Position numbers and translations under genes: made by a program
Notes under the pieces: generated by a model
What the model saw: only the letters and a program-made list of their open reading frames with translations
The model's database searches: none
Told to the model about the DNA's origin: nothing
Source: Solanum dulcamara
Taxonomy: Eukaryota > Streptophyta > Magnoliopsida > Solanales > Solanaceae
Direction: 5' to 3'
Assembly: GCF_947179165.1 (NCBI RefSeq)
Contig: NC_077248.1
Location: 14,980,256-15,044,255 of the forward strand
Length of the DNA: 64,000 nt
Shown: piece by piece, positions 36,756 through 49,698 of the stretch
Position numbering within the stretch: position 1 is the first letter of the stretch
Layout: each line of letters begins with the position of its first letter

Positions 36756-37130
36756 CATATAGCTAATCCATACCAAGGATAACATCAAAATCAGTCATCT
36801 CAAGCTCAACTAGATCACATAGGGTAAGTTTATGGAAGACCGTAATTGGACAACTTCTATAAACTCTTTTAGCTACAACGACTCACCTATGGGAGTATAA
36901 ACGGAAAAAGGTTCTAATAATATTTCAGGGCTAATATTAAATCTCATGGCCATATAAGTGGAAGTAAAAGACAAATTTGCACCCGAATCAAGTAAGGCAT
37001 AAACATCATAGTGAAAGACCCATAACATAACGATAACAACATCGAGAGTCTCTTTCACTTCTTGCCTACCATGAAGAGCATAAAACTGATTGTCGCATTG
37101 ACCACCCTTTTGTTGCACTTGAGCACCTTG
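36756..37130 (-). pseudogene. EF gypsy protease
   Basis: Aspartic protease of a gypsy polyprotein. The minus strand reads FYALHGRQEVKETLDVV, then YDVYALLDSGANLSFTST, PEILLEPFSVYTPIGESL, a frame change, and LVELEMTDFDVILGMD at about 36815-36765. The active-site motif is DSGA, which can be catalytic, but a stop follows GESL and another replaces Trp in GMDW. It ends abruptly at the X-family LTR piece. Confidence 0.8.
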
Positions 37131-38182
37131 AGCAACTTAGCCTTGAGGACAAACATCTTTGACCTTGCATTCCTTAGCATGATGCTTGCCACACCGGTAG
37201 TACACATTCAAATCGGCTAGACATTCACCCTTGTGGTTCTTATCACACTTCTTACATACGGGAGTAACTTGGCCAATAAGAGCACCTCCTTAAGGCTTAG
37301 GGTTGGGCACCCTATCCTTGTCAAACCTTGGAGTAGTGGTATTAGAAGACCCTTGGCCGATGTACTTTTGGTGAAAATGAGGACGTCCACCACCTCCGGA
37401 CCTACCATGATAGAAATCACCACTATCAGTCCTTGGCCTCTTCGACGCGCTATTTTCCTCCTTTAGCTTCGCACCCTCTATTTGCTATGCATAGGTTATG
37501 AGTCTAGATATATTCATCTCCCGAATCAACATAGCCATTTTGCACTCTCTTGACACCATATCCGACACGCCTGACATGAACTTGCTCATATGAGCTCTTG
37601 AGTCGACAACTATAAATGAGCATATTTTGACAATTGAGTAAACTTCAGGGCATACTCCCTCACACACATACCACCTTGCTTAAAGTTGATAAATTCTTGC
37701 ACTTTGGCCTCCCTCAACTCCAATGGGAAAAGGTGATCAAGAAATACCCTCTTAAACTCATCTCAAGTCACTAGATCCATCTCTCTAGGCCTTTCACTTT
37801 TCCATTCATCATACCAAATATGAGCAATACCCTTCAATTTAAAAGTACCCAACTCTGCCCTTTCAACCGGGCTAATCCCCATGATATAAACAATCTTGTG
37901 GATGCTATCAACAAACTCTTTTAGATCCTCATCAACTTTTGAACCCTAAAATTCTGGAGAATTCATCCTCATGAAATCACAAACACTTATTTTTGCCGTG
38001 CCAATATTTGGGTTTTCGAGAGCAACTACCTCAAGGTTAACTTGAGCCATAACGGCTTGAGCAAGTACTTAAAAGGCTGCTCAAAACTCGACATTGGAGA
38101 CTTGATCATTCAAAGGATCATTCGGAGTTTATTTCTCCTCTTCAACTACATTTCTTCTAGCAGGGTATCTTCATGGAGGCAT
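37131..38182 (-). pseudogene. EF gypsy gag
   Basis: Gag of a gypsy element, start ATG at 38182 (MPP, then TGA for the usual CGA, RYPARRNVVEEE). The retrotransposon gag domain is recognisable: VCDFMRMNSPEF, FVDSIHKIVYIMGI, ELGTFKLKGIAHIWYDEW, DEFKRVFLDHLFPLELREAK, MCVREYALKFTQLSKYA, then a basic region and a single zinc knuckle (YYRCGKHHAKEC, first cysteine changed to tyrosine) near 37200-37165. Several in-frame stops. The next feature upstream is the primer-binding site. Confidence 0.8.
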
Positions 38183-38380
38183 ATTCTGAAAATTACAAAG
38201 ATCAAGCGTTAAAGGGAAAGACTTAACCACTCTATCGCATGACATAGATCATGAAAGAAGTAAAACTTTCCTAAGATATTCCATAGCCTCCTATTCATGG
38301 ATATGGCACGCATCACACTAATTAATAAGACTCTACTTAACTCGACATGTTAGACTTTCTAGAAATCTTCTAAACCTTAT

Positions 38381-38392
38381 GCTCTAATATCA
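38381..38392 (-). other. Primer-binding site of EF, degenerate
   Basis: Plus strand GCTCTAATATCA, i.e. minus TGATATTAGAGC, two changes from the initiator-tRNA complement. It lies four bases inside the 5' LTR edge. Confidence 0.65.
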
Positions 38393-38396
38393 AGTT

Positions 38397-41300
38397 TTTC
38401 ATGACCCAAACTAGGACAAATCCACAACACGTAATCGGGATGCGAGGGACCCCAACCAACATATCTTAACATTCATTGTATTCATAAGGTAAAGAACATG
38501 ATAATAAGATATAAGCGGAAGTAATCAACTTAAGGGAGTTGGACTAAGGGGAATTAACTCAATAGATGTCTAGTACATAATACATCATAACATCGTGTAA
38601 ACATGCCTCTAGTTTAATTTTTGATGGGGGCTTAGGATATGCTCCTAGCTCATTGAACAATAAGAAGAAGTCAAATAATAGAAACAAGAAACAAAGACAT
38701 TACCCTCGATAATATGAGGACTCACCAAATCTTGGTATCTAATTAACTCTAGCCACGAATAGGATGGTTGTGAGTGTTGTCCGTCCCTACATTATGAGAT
38801 AATATAGTCAAAATATGTGTTAGTACATTTGATATATTAAGTATGTGAGGTATTGATGAACAAGTAATGGAACGTGAGCAATATGACATAAGATGTATGA
38901 TCAATCATAATGAACATGAATAGAGTTTAAAGGATTTGAAAACATATGAAACTCATGGATAATGCATATCATAAAACTTCATCATAAACTCAAAACTTGA
39001 CATTTAACTTATGTGGGATAAGACCTTTAACTGACATCTAAGACCATGCGGGCAATTACATGGAATTCGGTGATCCCCACATCGAGAAGGGGGGGGGGGT
39101 ACCTTGTCAGGGTATACTCTGTCATGTTACCCATCTCAACTCAACTCAACTATGCTATAAGTGGATCCACTAGCTAGGCTATGAAGGAAATCCTACGCGG
39201 GCAATGTAGTTTGGGACTTTAGGTTTCTACTAAGATTCCTTTAAGTAACTAACTGTGTTCCAGACCGATCCCCACCTAGAATCCCTCTCGATGCTTAGTC
39301 AGTATCCCAATGAAAATGTCACGACCTGACCTAGGGCCTAGTCGTAACATGGCGATCGAGATGCAAGGTACCATAACCATAACCCATTTTAGCATACTTC
39401 ACATCATAAGGTAAAGAACAACACAAACATGAGTGAAAGTAATCATTAAGTAGAGAATAGGACTAACGGAGATCAACTCTATAAACATCCAACCGGACTA
39501 CACCATAATATTATCTAAATATTCCTCTAGTTTAGTATTTGACGGGGGCTTAGGACAAGCTCCTAGCTCAGCCTAACAATAGAAGAAAGTGTAAATAATA
39601 TTAACATAAATAAAAGTCTTATCCTCGGTGGAATGAGGACTCACTAACTTTTTTGAAATCTAAAGCAAATCTCTAGCCACGAGTGGGGTGATTGTGAGTG
39701 TCGTCTGTCCCTTTATTATGAGACAATGTAGGCAAAATATGCATTAGAATGTTTAAATATACTAAGTATGTGAGGTATACATGAATAAGTAAATAACGTA
39801 ATCAATATGCCATAGGATGCATGACCAATCATAATGAAAATGAGTATAGTTTAAAAGCAATTTAAATCATAAGAAACTCTTGGTCAATGCATATCATAAG
39901 AACTCCAACTTTCAACTCATAACTTGACATCTCATAGCTTTAACTTGAACTTGTATGGGATAGGACCTTTAATCGACAATTAAGACCATGCGAGTTATTA
40001 CATGGAATACGATGACTCTAGCATCGAGAAAGGGGAGGCTATCTTGTCAGGGCATACTCCAAAAATAACTCAACTCAACTCAACTGTGCTATAAGTAGAT
40101 CCACTAGCTAAGCCATGAAGGCAACCTACGTGGGCAACATAGTTTGGAGCTTTAGGTTTCTACTAGGATTTCCTTGGGTAACTAACTACGTTACTGGATT
40201 GAACCCCACCAAGAACCCCACCAAGAAGCCATCTTTAAAACATATTAGGAATAGCTCATCTATTTAGTGATTCATAAGAATTTATAACTTCGATGAGAAT
40301 TTTCCTTATCACCAGTCTTCAATAGAGTCTTTGAGAGCCTCTTGTAGATAGAGAAATATTTAAATAGGTGAATTGTAGAAGAATGAATGAAATTAAGGGT
40401 TTAGGGTAGTTTATAGAGTAGAATTAGGCCTTAAAAATGTCTAGGTTCATTAACTAAAAACTAGGGAAGAGTCTAAAGTGTCCTTACTTAAAAACTGAAT
40501 TCGGGCAAAAAACACTTCCCAGGTTCGCGATGTGGAGATGCTCCCGGATAGGCCAATTTTTAGCGAATGAAATTTTATTAAGATTTTGACTCGGAAAAAA
40601 ATTACACTGAACAGGAATAAGTGGGCGATGCGAATTTGCCGCTCACCTTACTGTTTTGTACAATTTTTGAAAAAAATCATCTTTCGATATACGAGTCCTA
40701 AAAATCCATAGATATTATTTTCCCACAGATTTTGACCCCTTGATCGACATTTCGCACTCAGATTTACCAAAAAGAATAAGGATAATGTTTTATGAGAGCG
40801 GCTTATTCCCAAGGCATTCTCCATGCACTTATGAGCATTTTAAAGAATGTTACAAAAAAATTCATAAAACATGATCGTAACATAATAGGAAAGATAGTAA
40901 CTGTCTATCAATCCATCTTTAAACTATATTAGGAATTGGTCATTAACTTAGTGATTCATAGGGAATCTATAACTTCGGTGAGAATTGTCTTTATCACCAT
41001 CTTATAACATGATTTGTGTGAGAATTGGATTTATCACACTATAATAACTTCTTTGATCTCAACTCTGATCATCATCATAACTTTCATCATAAAATCATAA
41101 TCTCAACTTTAAATCATGGAACTTTGATTGAAAATTATTTAACTCATAATCAACTCAAAAAATTATCTTTAATTTTCATAATCATAACTTGAAAGTAGCT
41201 TTATGCATTGGTATTCACATTTTAACTTAAAATCATGCAATTCATATTAAAACATGCATATAATGATCATTGATAATATCTAAAAATTGAATTAAATCAG

Positions 41301-42196
41301 CCTAATGCAATTCATTAAACTAGGGTTCATAATCAATTGAAAAATAAAAGGAACTTTGAGAAAACTTTGGGAATTCATGAGTGAAAGGAACCCATGAATC
41401 AATTCTCATATACCTTGATTGAATTCACTAAGAATTGAAGAAGAACCTTGTAGAAATCTGAAAATCCTAGCTTGAGCATGAAGAGAAACCTTGAGAGAAT
41501 TCTTTGGTCTTTCCTTAAAACAAAGTTTGAAGAATAGATTGAATATGAGGGCAATTTGAAGAATTATTTATATATAGACTTTGAACTTGGCAATAAAAGT
41601 GTCTAGATTTATTAAATCAAACTTGGAAAATAACATAACTACCCCGTCATTAAATCTGAAACTTGAGTCTAAAAGACCCCTTTTCTACGGATCGCCAAAG
41701 GAATGACGATGACTCGTCTTGTTGGTCTAAGGAATGTGCTTAAAATCAAGCCTCTGAAGTTTTGGAATGAGTCATTATTACGACTCGTCAACTCGCCTAC
41801 GGGTCGTAGACTTGGTCCGTCCTGTAGGTCCCAAAACTTGCAAATATGTAGGTCTATAAAGTTTGACTATGAGTCATTTCTTCGACTAATAAAGCTTTCT
41901 ATGGACCATCTTGTCAAGTCGTAGACTTGACCTTAAAGGACTTTTGAAACTTACCCTTTGAATTCTATCTACGAGTTGTGTCTATGGGTCGTCTAGGGGT
42001 TTACAGGTCATAAACTTAGGTCGTAGGACATTCCCCTAAGGTTGGTCATGATCAACTACCAAGACTCCCTCTATGACTCATTTCTACGGGTTGTAGAAAC
42101 ATCTATGACTTATAGAGATGATTGTAAACTTGAGTCCAATCAACATTTTGAAGATTTCTCTTTGGTTTTCAACTTTTTGACTTTTGGGATCTTTCA
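38397..42196 (-). repeat. 5' LTR of gypsy EF, split by a nested solo LTR
   Basis: Segments 38397-39316 and 40855-42196 match the 3' LTR at 2873-5109 in order and orientation, for example ATAAGCGGAAGTAATCAACT and the AGGAACTTTGAGAAAAC stretch. The nested solo LTR (39317-40854) separates them. The outer end is TCTTTCA at 42196, followed by ATAAA (compare ATAAT before 2873). Confidence 0.8.
39317..40854 (+). mobile_element. Solo LTR nested in the EF 5' LTR
   Basis: 1538 bp, starts TGTCACGACCTGACC and ends AATGTTACA. Flanks are GAAAA (39312-39316) and AAAAA (40855-40859). The interrupted sequence resumes exactly where the uninterrupted 3' LTR continues (compare 3795). It begins like the EF LTR itself, so it belongs to a related family, but diverges internally. 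Strand is uncertain because both ends are nearly symmetric. Confidence 0.75.
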
Positions 42197-43223
42197 ATAA
42201 ATGACAATTGAGATGATTTAACATGTTGTGTTCGATGTAAATTGATCCTTGGCTTATCATGAACACTTGAATATATTGTTGTGACTTATTGATTTTATCA
42301 TTCAATCATTTTATTTTACATGGACATTGCCTATTTGTATTGATTTTGATACTTTGAGATTGAATTTGATTTGAGGATTATGCTGAAGAGAAATGGTTCC
42401 AACAAGAGATGATTATGCTGAAGGGAAATTATTCCAACGATTGATATGTGTGCCGAAGGGAAATAGTTTCTGGTGGATACATGGTCCATGTATGGCCCTC
42501 ATGAATTCTATCCTACTAGTCAGTGGATGTGTATTATTTAGGATAGACATGCATCACTACATGTGACATTACATTACACTTCATTGCATCATACATCCTT
42601 TGTCATTGTAGACTGTTTTACCCCTATATTTTCTTGATCTATATTATTGATTGTTGAAATTTGAGTGAGACTTGAGTTGTACTGTTGTTGTGATAAATAT
42701 ACTTCTGTTGTTAGAACTATTAGATTGGGCTGATTTCTATGCAGGTTATAGTCTGAGGGGTTGGTTGGTATGACAGGAGTACGTGTATTTTACTAACTTA
42801 GCCTAGTCTCAGCTGTTCACTTGTTGTGTACCGTATCTGTGATACTCCCTCCTTAATATCTACACTTATGTAGGTTCTCAGTCCGAATAGTGATCCAGTT
42901 CTCTCTTCTTTCATCCGAGGCTTTTCAAAGACGATTTGAGAGGTAACTGTTAATGCCTGCCATCTTTCATGTTCCTCTTTACTTTTACTTTGTTCTATTT
43001 GACAGACAAAAATTGACATTTATTTCAGAATCTTGTATTTAGAGGCATGTATATGTGACAACCAGTCCGTGGGGTATTTTGTAGTTGACTAAGATTTTCG
43101 CTATTGTCTTTTAATTATTCATTTGAATTGTTTCAACTATTATTTACACATTTGTTAGGTTTAGGATAACTTTTTCGGTAGAAATGGATAAGTGCAATCA
43201 CACCTGGATATTGGATTGTGAGA
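42197..43223 (+). repeat. Solo LTR W, right part
   Basis: Resumes after the EF 5' LTR. It contains three tandem units of about 34 bp (42376, 42411, 42444; consensus GATTATGCTGAAGGGAAAT) and ends near GGATTGTGAGA at 43223, followed by GTACA. The 'TCAGTGGATGTGTATTA' stretch (42520) is typical of long gypsy LTRs. The exact right edge is uncertain; an alternative end is GTGACA at 43060. Confidence 0.55.
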
Positions 43224-43228
43224 GTACA

Positions 43229-43694
43229 TATTCAACATTACGATTCTCAACATCCATTTTATGAGTTTGATTATTTAAAAGGTGAAATTTCAATCCTTGA
43301 TTGAATATAAGGATTCCTTGTATAGTTTTAGTGATTATGTAATAATTTTATTGAATTTGATTAGTAAAATTTTGGAATTTAAGAAATTGAGAAAATTTTC
43401 CCCAATCTTAAAAAAGGAAAAATTAATAATTTTACCTAGAAATTGATGTCAAAATTATGTTTTAATTATAGAATTGAATGCTATGAATTATGGGTAATAG
43501 TCTACAGATTTAATACCAAAGTTCGGAGCGGTGATTCGAGAATTAAATTTGAGCTGATCAAGAGTAGAATTTAATCTTGAGATGTCCTAAAATTTTATGA
43601 ATAATTCTCTTAAACTAATTTGAATAATTTGAGACCATTGAAGCTCGTTTGGATGGACTTTCACAGTTCAAAAGAAATTTTTGTAAAGAAAGGA
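43229..43694. other. AT-rich DNA between LTR W and copia D
   Basis: No coding region, no recognised repeat. Possibly host DNA or an old LTR relic. Confidence 0.4.
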
Positions 43695-43997
43695 TATTAA
43701 GTTTCATACATTGATGGAGTAAACCTCCATTCTTGTGAGATACTATCTCACTAAGAGAGAACAACAGAGAATATAAGAGAAGATGAAAGAAATTTTTGTA
43801 TTGATCATGATGTGCAGTTTATATATATAATCCCTATTTATAGAACTCACAGTCTTTACATTTTGTGCTTTCACGTGCTTTATACATTTATGCTAACTAA
43901 CGTTTGCCAATTGTACTTGTCTAACTAACTAACAACTTTTCTAACAAACTCTCTAACTACTAAATCCCTCAACTACATTCATCATTTAACTTCAATA
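43695..43997 (-). repeat. 3' LTR of copia D
   Basis: 303 bp; pairs with 48104-48411. In the element's direction it starts TATTGAAGTTAAATG. Confidence 0.8.
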
Positions 43998-43999
43998 CC

Positions 44000-44880
44000 C
44001 CCTTCAAACTGAAGTTTGTATATAGATTAAAAACTCCAAACTTGTTCAGCAATACATGATGTTGAGAGGTTCCCAATCCTTTGGTAAGGAGATTTTCTAG
44101 TTGCTCCTTTTTATTCACATATTCTGTCTGTATCGAATCCATTTTTGATCCTTTCCCTTCTAAAATAGAAATCAATTTCTATGTGCTTGGTCCCCGCATG
44201 GAAGATGGGATTAGCACCAATCTGAATTGCAACTTTACTTTCACAATACAATCTCACAGTAGTTGTCACATTCACATTTAACTCTTTCAACACTCCAAGT
44301 AGTCAAATGATTTCTAAAACAGCTGTTGTCATGCTTCTATACTCTACTTCAGTTAAGCCCCTACTAATTGTGTGCTCTTTCTTAGACTTTTAAGAAATCA
44401 GTGAATTCCCTACCTTGACCATATATCCAATCACTGACCTTCTAGTATTTGGGCATGAGGCCCAATCTGAATCACAATAGGCCTCCAATTGAGTGCTAAC
44501 ATTACTGCTCAACAATAGTCCTTATCCAGGGCATCCTTTGATATATCTGACTAATTCAATGCAGCCTCCTATTGAGATACTTTGGGCTTTTGCATGATCT
44601 GATATAACACATGTGCTGCTAAATTTATGTCTGATCTAGTAGTTCTCAAGTGTAGCAACCTACCAATAAGCCTCTGATATGTAGTGACATCTGTGAGTAG
44701 ATGATCATTTGTCTTTCCTGTGATTTCATCATAATCAATGATGGTTAATTTCACATTTTCTTCTAGTGGTGTACTTGATGGTTTAGAACCTTTAAGACTA
44801 TATTCAGAAATCAACTCCAATGCATACTCTCTCTAATTAAGTACAATGCTATTTGGATCTCAACACCTTAATTTCTAAAA
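44000..44880 (-). pseudogene. Copia D RNase H
   Basis: Minus strand: ELISEYSLKGSKPSSTPLE, TTYQRLIGRLLHLRTTRSDI and LAAHVLYQIMQKPK at 44820-44569, then a gap, then YCESKVAIQIGANPIFHAGT, KHIEIDFYFRRERI (44293-44111), and LENLLTKGLGTSQHHVLLNK, FGVFNLY near the 3' end. Stops and frameshifts separate these blocks. Confidence 0.8.
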
Positions 44881-45540
44881 TATATTTTAGTTCACCAAGG
44901 TCTTTTATTTTGAAGTTATTATGCAGTGTTGCTTTTAAATCTTGGATTAAAGCGCTAATGTTCCGTGTTATGAGAAATTCATCTACATAAATCAACACAA
45001 CATCAATATCGTTTTCAACTCTCTGTGTAAAAAGTGAGTGATCATATTATCTTTGAAAGTATCCAGTTGTAGTCAATGCATTAGTCAGCTTAAGATTCCA
45101 CTATCTAAAAGCCTGTTTTAAGCCATATAATGACTTGAGAAGTCTGTAAACCTTATGCTACCCCTGCCTTTGAAATCTCTGAGGCAATTGCATGTAGGCC
45201 TTTTCAAGAAGATCACCTTGAAGGAATGCAATGCGAATAATCCATTTGGAAGAGAGGACAACTATGGGATGCAACCACTCTAATTATAGTTCTCACTATA
45301 ACCATCTTTGCCATTGGAGAGAAAGTTTTATGGTAGTCAAGTCCCTCTTGTTGGTTACAATTCCCCATTACCTTGTGTTTCACTTTATAAATCGACTTGG
45401 ACCTAATGGGTTGTTTACCATGAGGAAAATCAACCACTGTCCAGGTGTGATTTTGCTCTAGTGCATCTACTTCAGCTTGCATAACATCTATCCATTTCTA
45501 GTGTTTAGAGGCTGCCTTAAAACTTGTTGATTCCATTACT
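44881..45540 (-). pseudogene. Copia D reverse transcriptase
   Basis: Minus strand: MQAEVDALEQNHTWTVVDF, GKQPIRSKSIYKVKHK, then a jump to CNQQEGLDYHKTFSPMAKM, which means the usual ARLVAKG segment is deleted. Further on, [16 protein letters not shown] and QWNLKL-type traces and the catalytic box near 44985, which reads IYVDEFLI. The second aspartate of YVDD is glutamate. Inactive. Confidence 0.8.
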
Positions 45541-45840
45541 ACTGAAAAAGTTGAGATATGGGCTTGACAAGAGGGGGTTAAATGATCATATGATAGATAG
45601 TCAACCAAAGGATATAGGAAAGTCATGTTGGTCTTGGTGTATACCAGCGTGAAGGTTTAGAGGTCCTTGCACTCCTCCTAGCAGGGACAGGGTTATAGTA
45701 TCTTCTTAAGGATAGGTGTGTGTTGATGAATGCTCAGGTGTATCATGTGGAGAATCTAAAGTTTGAAGTATAGGAATTAATAGGAACAAATTCATTTTGT
45801 GGTTCTATGTGATCTTTAGGACCCTCCATGAGATCCATAA

Positions 45841-46790
45841 TCGCTAGAGTATATTGATCATCATGAAGAACTTATATGTGGTAATTGTGATGTGAGGAGC
45901 AAACATGTCCATATACATAGTAGAGCCACTATTTTGAGGCGGTGTATCTACAGGGTTGACTGTTGTCTCCTTGAATAGAAGTATATGTTCCATAAATATG
46001 ACCTCTCTACTTACATAAAAACTATGAGTTTTCAAATCCATAATCCTGTATCCTTTTTGTGTTTCTGAGCACCGCATGAAGACAAACCTCTTAGCTCTTA
46101 GAGTAAACTTATCCATTCTTGAAAAGACTGAGGCAAAACTTAAGCACCCAAACACTTTCGTCTGGTCTATTTTAGGTTCCTTAGCGTATAACATCTCAAA
46201 TGTTGTTTTCCTTTGTAAAATATTGTAGTGATTCTGTTATTAAATAAGTTGTCATCTTATAACTATTTCCCAAAATTTAATAGGTACTCCGCTGTGAAAT
46301 CTTACGGCTCTGGTTGTGCTTAATATATGTTTATGCTTTCTCTCAACTATATCATTTTTTTGAGGATTATATGCATATGAACTTTGATGAACGATACCCA
46401 AGTATGTGAACAAGCCACTGCATTTGGAGTTAAAAAATTCAGTATCATTATCAGACCTCATAATTTTTACCTTGACATTAAACTGTGTATTAACTAGCAC
46501 TAGGAAGTCTTTCAACATAATGTGTGCATCAGTCTTATACTGAATTAGACATAGCCAAGTAAATCTATTGTAATCATCAACTATTGTCACAAAGTTGTAC
46601 TTTCTATCATAGATATGATTTTTGTAGGGTCCCCATACATTAATATGTAAAAGGTGGAAAGCATGATCTAACCTAGTTGTACTATCAGGAAAGATCAGCC
46701 TCTTTTGTTTTGTTATTTGGACATACTTGACAATCATAATGTGCTTTAGTACCTAGTTGCTTCTGAGGTAGGAAATATGCTCCATTACTC
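45841..46790 (-). pseudogene. Copia D integrase
   Basis: Minus strand: KQKRLIFPDSTTRLDHAF, LLHINVWGPYKNHIYDR, FVTIVDDYNRFTWLCLIQYK, KIMRSDNDTEFFNSKC, SSYAYNPQKNDIVERKHKHI (46737-46252), then LYAKEPKIDQTKVFGCLSF and RFVFMRCSETQKGYRIMDLK (46194-45844). The first catalytic aspartate appears as Asn in LLHINVWGPY (usually DVWGPY), so the active site is damaged. Confidence 0.8.
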
Positions 46791-46875
46791 TGATGGATGG
46801 ATGTCCAAGCCTGAAATGCCACAACTCAGTCAAACTAGTATCTTTTATTGATGATGAATTTACCATCGCTCTAAC

Positions 46876-47268
46876 TTAATTCTTCAGTAAGTAGAGACCA
46901 TTATTTTCTCTATCAATCCCAATCACCTTGCGACTGTAGAGTTCCTGTAACACACAAAAATAAGGGAGAAAACTCACATTGCAGGATAAATCTTTGGTGA
47001 GATTTGCTACTGAGAGTATACTGAATTTGAAATCAGCTACATGAAGGACATTTTTCACTGTCAGGTTCCCAAAAATGACTGAGTCTCCTGTGCTTTTTAT
47101 TTGAGCTCTACTTACTGTTGGCAATTGAACTGTACTAGATTTTTCTCCTCTTATATTTCTTAACTCATTTAGTAATTCTTCACATGAATTTATATGATGA
47201 GTTGCTCCTGAATCTATTATCCTTTCATATGCAGAGGATTCAGTCATTAAGAAAACATTACCTTCCAA
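46876..47268 (-). pseudogene. Copia D protease
   Basis: Open frame of 130 codons: ERIIDSGATHHINSCEELL with a DSGA active site, VSRAQIKSTGDSVIFGNL, LHVADFKFSILSVANLTKDL and the pre-integrase DRENNGLYLLKN. Length and order are those of copia protease. Confidence 0.8.
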
Positions 47269-47399
47269 GTTTGCCTTGCAGTCACTTGGTTCTCTATTGT
47301 GTAATAAGTTCCTTTTTTGACTATGTTCCTCCTCTATGAGTTTATATTCTTATTTTTGTCTTTCTACTGTAGCATTATTAGCATTAGGTCTGACATTTC

Positions 47400-48080
47400 T
47401 AGTCTGAGTGTAAGAACCAGGTTTGATATTATTATTATTTTCAGTTTAGTTATAATGGCAGATTTGAAACTATCACTATAATTCTGATAGGATTCATTTG
47501 ATTATATATGTTTTATCTTACTTTTGAAATCAGGATGATATCCTACTAACCTATAGCATTTCTCTATCACATGATTTTTTTAGCCACATATCTCACACCC
47601 TATATTTTCTGGGATTAACTCCCTTTTTTTGAATCATTATTCCTTTCCTGCCATTATAATAAGTGGTTCTTTGTTTGTGTCCACTACACCTAGTGATCTT
47701 TGGCTTTCTTCTTGAACTACTATTTCATAGGCTTGATTCACACTTGGTACTTCAGTCTTAAGCAACACATTACTTCTCACATGACTGTAGGACTCATTTA
47801 TCCCCATTAGGAACATCATTAACCTTTATACATGCTTTTCAAGCAGGTTCCATCTATGAAACCTACCTTGTTTTTCACCAATAATGTCAGCCTCATCGAT
47901 CTGCTCCAAAGACCCTAATTCTCAGGTCGTGTGAGCTTAATCACAATAAGTGCCACACCAGGTGTATCTGAAGGTTGCAAGTATAGTGGATGATTATGTT
48001 CAAATTTTGCCACAGTTAATATTTCCATGACCAAATCTCAGACTCGATGAACATTGTGATTTTGCAAAAATTTGAAAAGC
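47400..48080 (-). pseudogene. Copia D gag, 3' half
   Basis: Minus strand: MMFLMGINESYSHVRSNVL, KTEVPSVNQAYEIVVQEESQ (47819-47637) and a degraded zinc knuckle (CEICG-like, about 47595-47560). The 5' half is poorly preserved or deleted; the distance from this block to the primer-binding site is only about 270 bp, shorter than in copia C. Confidence 0.65.
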
Positions 48081-48103
48081 AAATCAACACTGCTCTAATA
48101 CCA

Positions 48104-48411
48104 CATTAAGTTTCATAGATTTATGTCGTAAACCTCCATTATTATGAGCTACTAACTCATTGAGAGAAAGAGAGAACAATAGAGAATAGAAGAGAAGAGG
48201 ATTTGTTTTTGTATTGATCATGATTTGCAATTTACATATACAGTCCCTATTTAGAGAACTCACAGTCTTTACATTTTGTGCTTTTCACGTGCTTTACACA
48301 TTTATGCTAACTAACTTTTGACAGTTATACTTGACTAACTAACTAACATCTTTTCTAACAAAGTCTCTAAATACTAACTCCCTCAAATACATTCATCGTT
48401 TAACTTCAATA
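48104..48411 (-). repeat. 5' LTR of copia D
   Basis: 308 bp, next to the primer-binding site GCTCTAATACCA (48092-48103, plus strand). Confidence 0.8.
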
Positions 48412-49698
48412 GTGGAGCCTCCACCAACAGGCCCCATCCGAACTCCCGAATCTGATTATAGAAAGTGCTAACATGATTGGTCGTGCCCCTCATCTTAAAA
48501 GTCCGCTATAGATAAAAACTCATCTGCTGAAGTTCCCATAAATTTTTCTTGCTAGCATCATTGAGGAATCTCCTGTGGGGATAGTCTCGTCCCTCAATTA
48601 TAGCTATTTTATAACTTGAAACATTAGAAACATCGGCTAGAGATCCGTAAAAACTTCCTAAGGAGTGATTTTAGAACATATTTTCGATCCTTGACTGGAA
48701 ATTGAAGGCTACAGGATTTCAACCTCTCGCTATAGCAGCTATTCAGGTGCTATAAAGGGAGATAGGAGTTGTAATGATTTGTGCAGGCACTATAGTAGGG
48801 GACGCCATAGTGGCAACCTTCTTGCTATAGTGGCACCCCGTTATAGTAAGATGCAAGATTGCTATGGCGGCATTCATCATTGCATACCTTCAAAGGGTGC
48901 ATTAATAGCGCCCCTTGACCCTAAAATCCTTTTTTGTCAATATTTTTATAGATAAGTGTTTCTATAGTGCTCCCCTACCTAAATATGCAAATATCTAGTC
49001 ATTCCAATTCCTAAATCATGCCTAAATCTAAGTTTATTTCCAAGAATAACTCTTCAACTTCCCCCACCATTTCAAATCTTTGTTGGCCCTATTTTCTGTA
49101 ATCCTTATGCCTAGAATGTGGTAGTAGCATTGCAAACGTAAGGGAAAGCCCATGCTTCAATAATTTTCCCTATCAAGTGCAAGAGTTGAATTTTAAAATA
49201 TCAACCCAAAACTCCTCTACTACTCTATCGTAGCATGCAATAATCGTTAAGTGTGTAATAAAGAAACAAGAGTAAGGAGCACGATTATTACTTTAGTTTT
49301 GACGTTCAAGATGTAGTGATTTAGAGGAAAAGGGTGAGTGTGAATGAAAGAGACAAATAGGAATAAAAATCCTTTCCCCTCTCTCTTGTTCTAGTTTTTG
49401 ATACACGAACAGTCGTTACTGCTATAGTGGAGTTACTATAATGACAACGGATTAGCAGGGTTCAGTTCGATGGGTGGGAAGAAAATTTTTGTTATGACTT
49501 TATTAGTCGAATTTTCTCTTTCATAGTTTTTTAGGAAGGGGGGAGGCCTATGTGGGAACATGATAGTATAATGTGATCCTTATGGGGTCAAGTTTCTCCT
49601 TTGCATTATAAAATGGGTGACAATATCCTCTAACTGGCTCGACTTATTTCTTTCCTAATAATTGTTTGGGGATGAATGAAGTGTAAATTGATATTTAT
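48412..49698. repeat. Unassigned LTR-like region with CTATAG-rich palindromes
   Basis: No coding domain. Between 48728 and 48875 at least six variants of GCTATAGTGGC occur (for example CGCTATAGCAG, GCTATAGTGGCACC, GCTATGGCGGC), and two more near 49428-49450. The same motif class occurs inside X-family LTRs (57060-57115), so this is probably an old LTR of that broad group. Ends not found. Confidence 0.45.

Larger units (their letters stand above)
43695..48411 (-). mobile_element. Ty1/copia element D, full-length, decayed
   Basis: Minus-strand copia with LTRs at 48104-48411 (5') and 43695-43997 (3'), a primer-binding site at 48092-48103 (one mismatch) and gag-protease-integrase-RT-RNase H in order. 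The polypurine tract GAAGGGGG lies at the inner edge of the 3' LTR. Flanks AAGGA and GTGGA agree at three of five bases. The LTRs differ at many positions by eye, so this copy is older than copia B. Confidence 0.88.
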
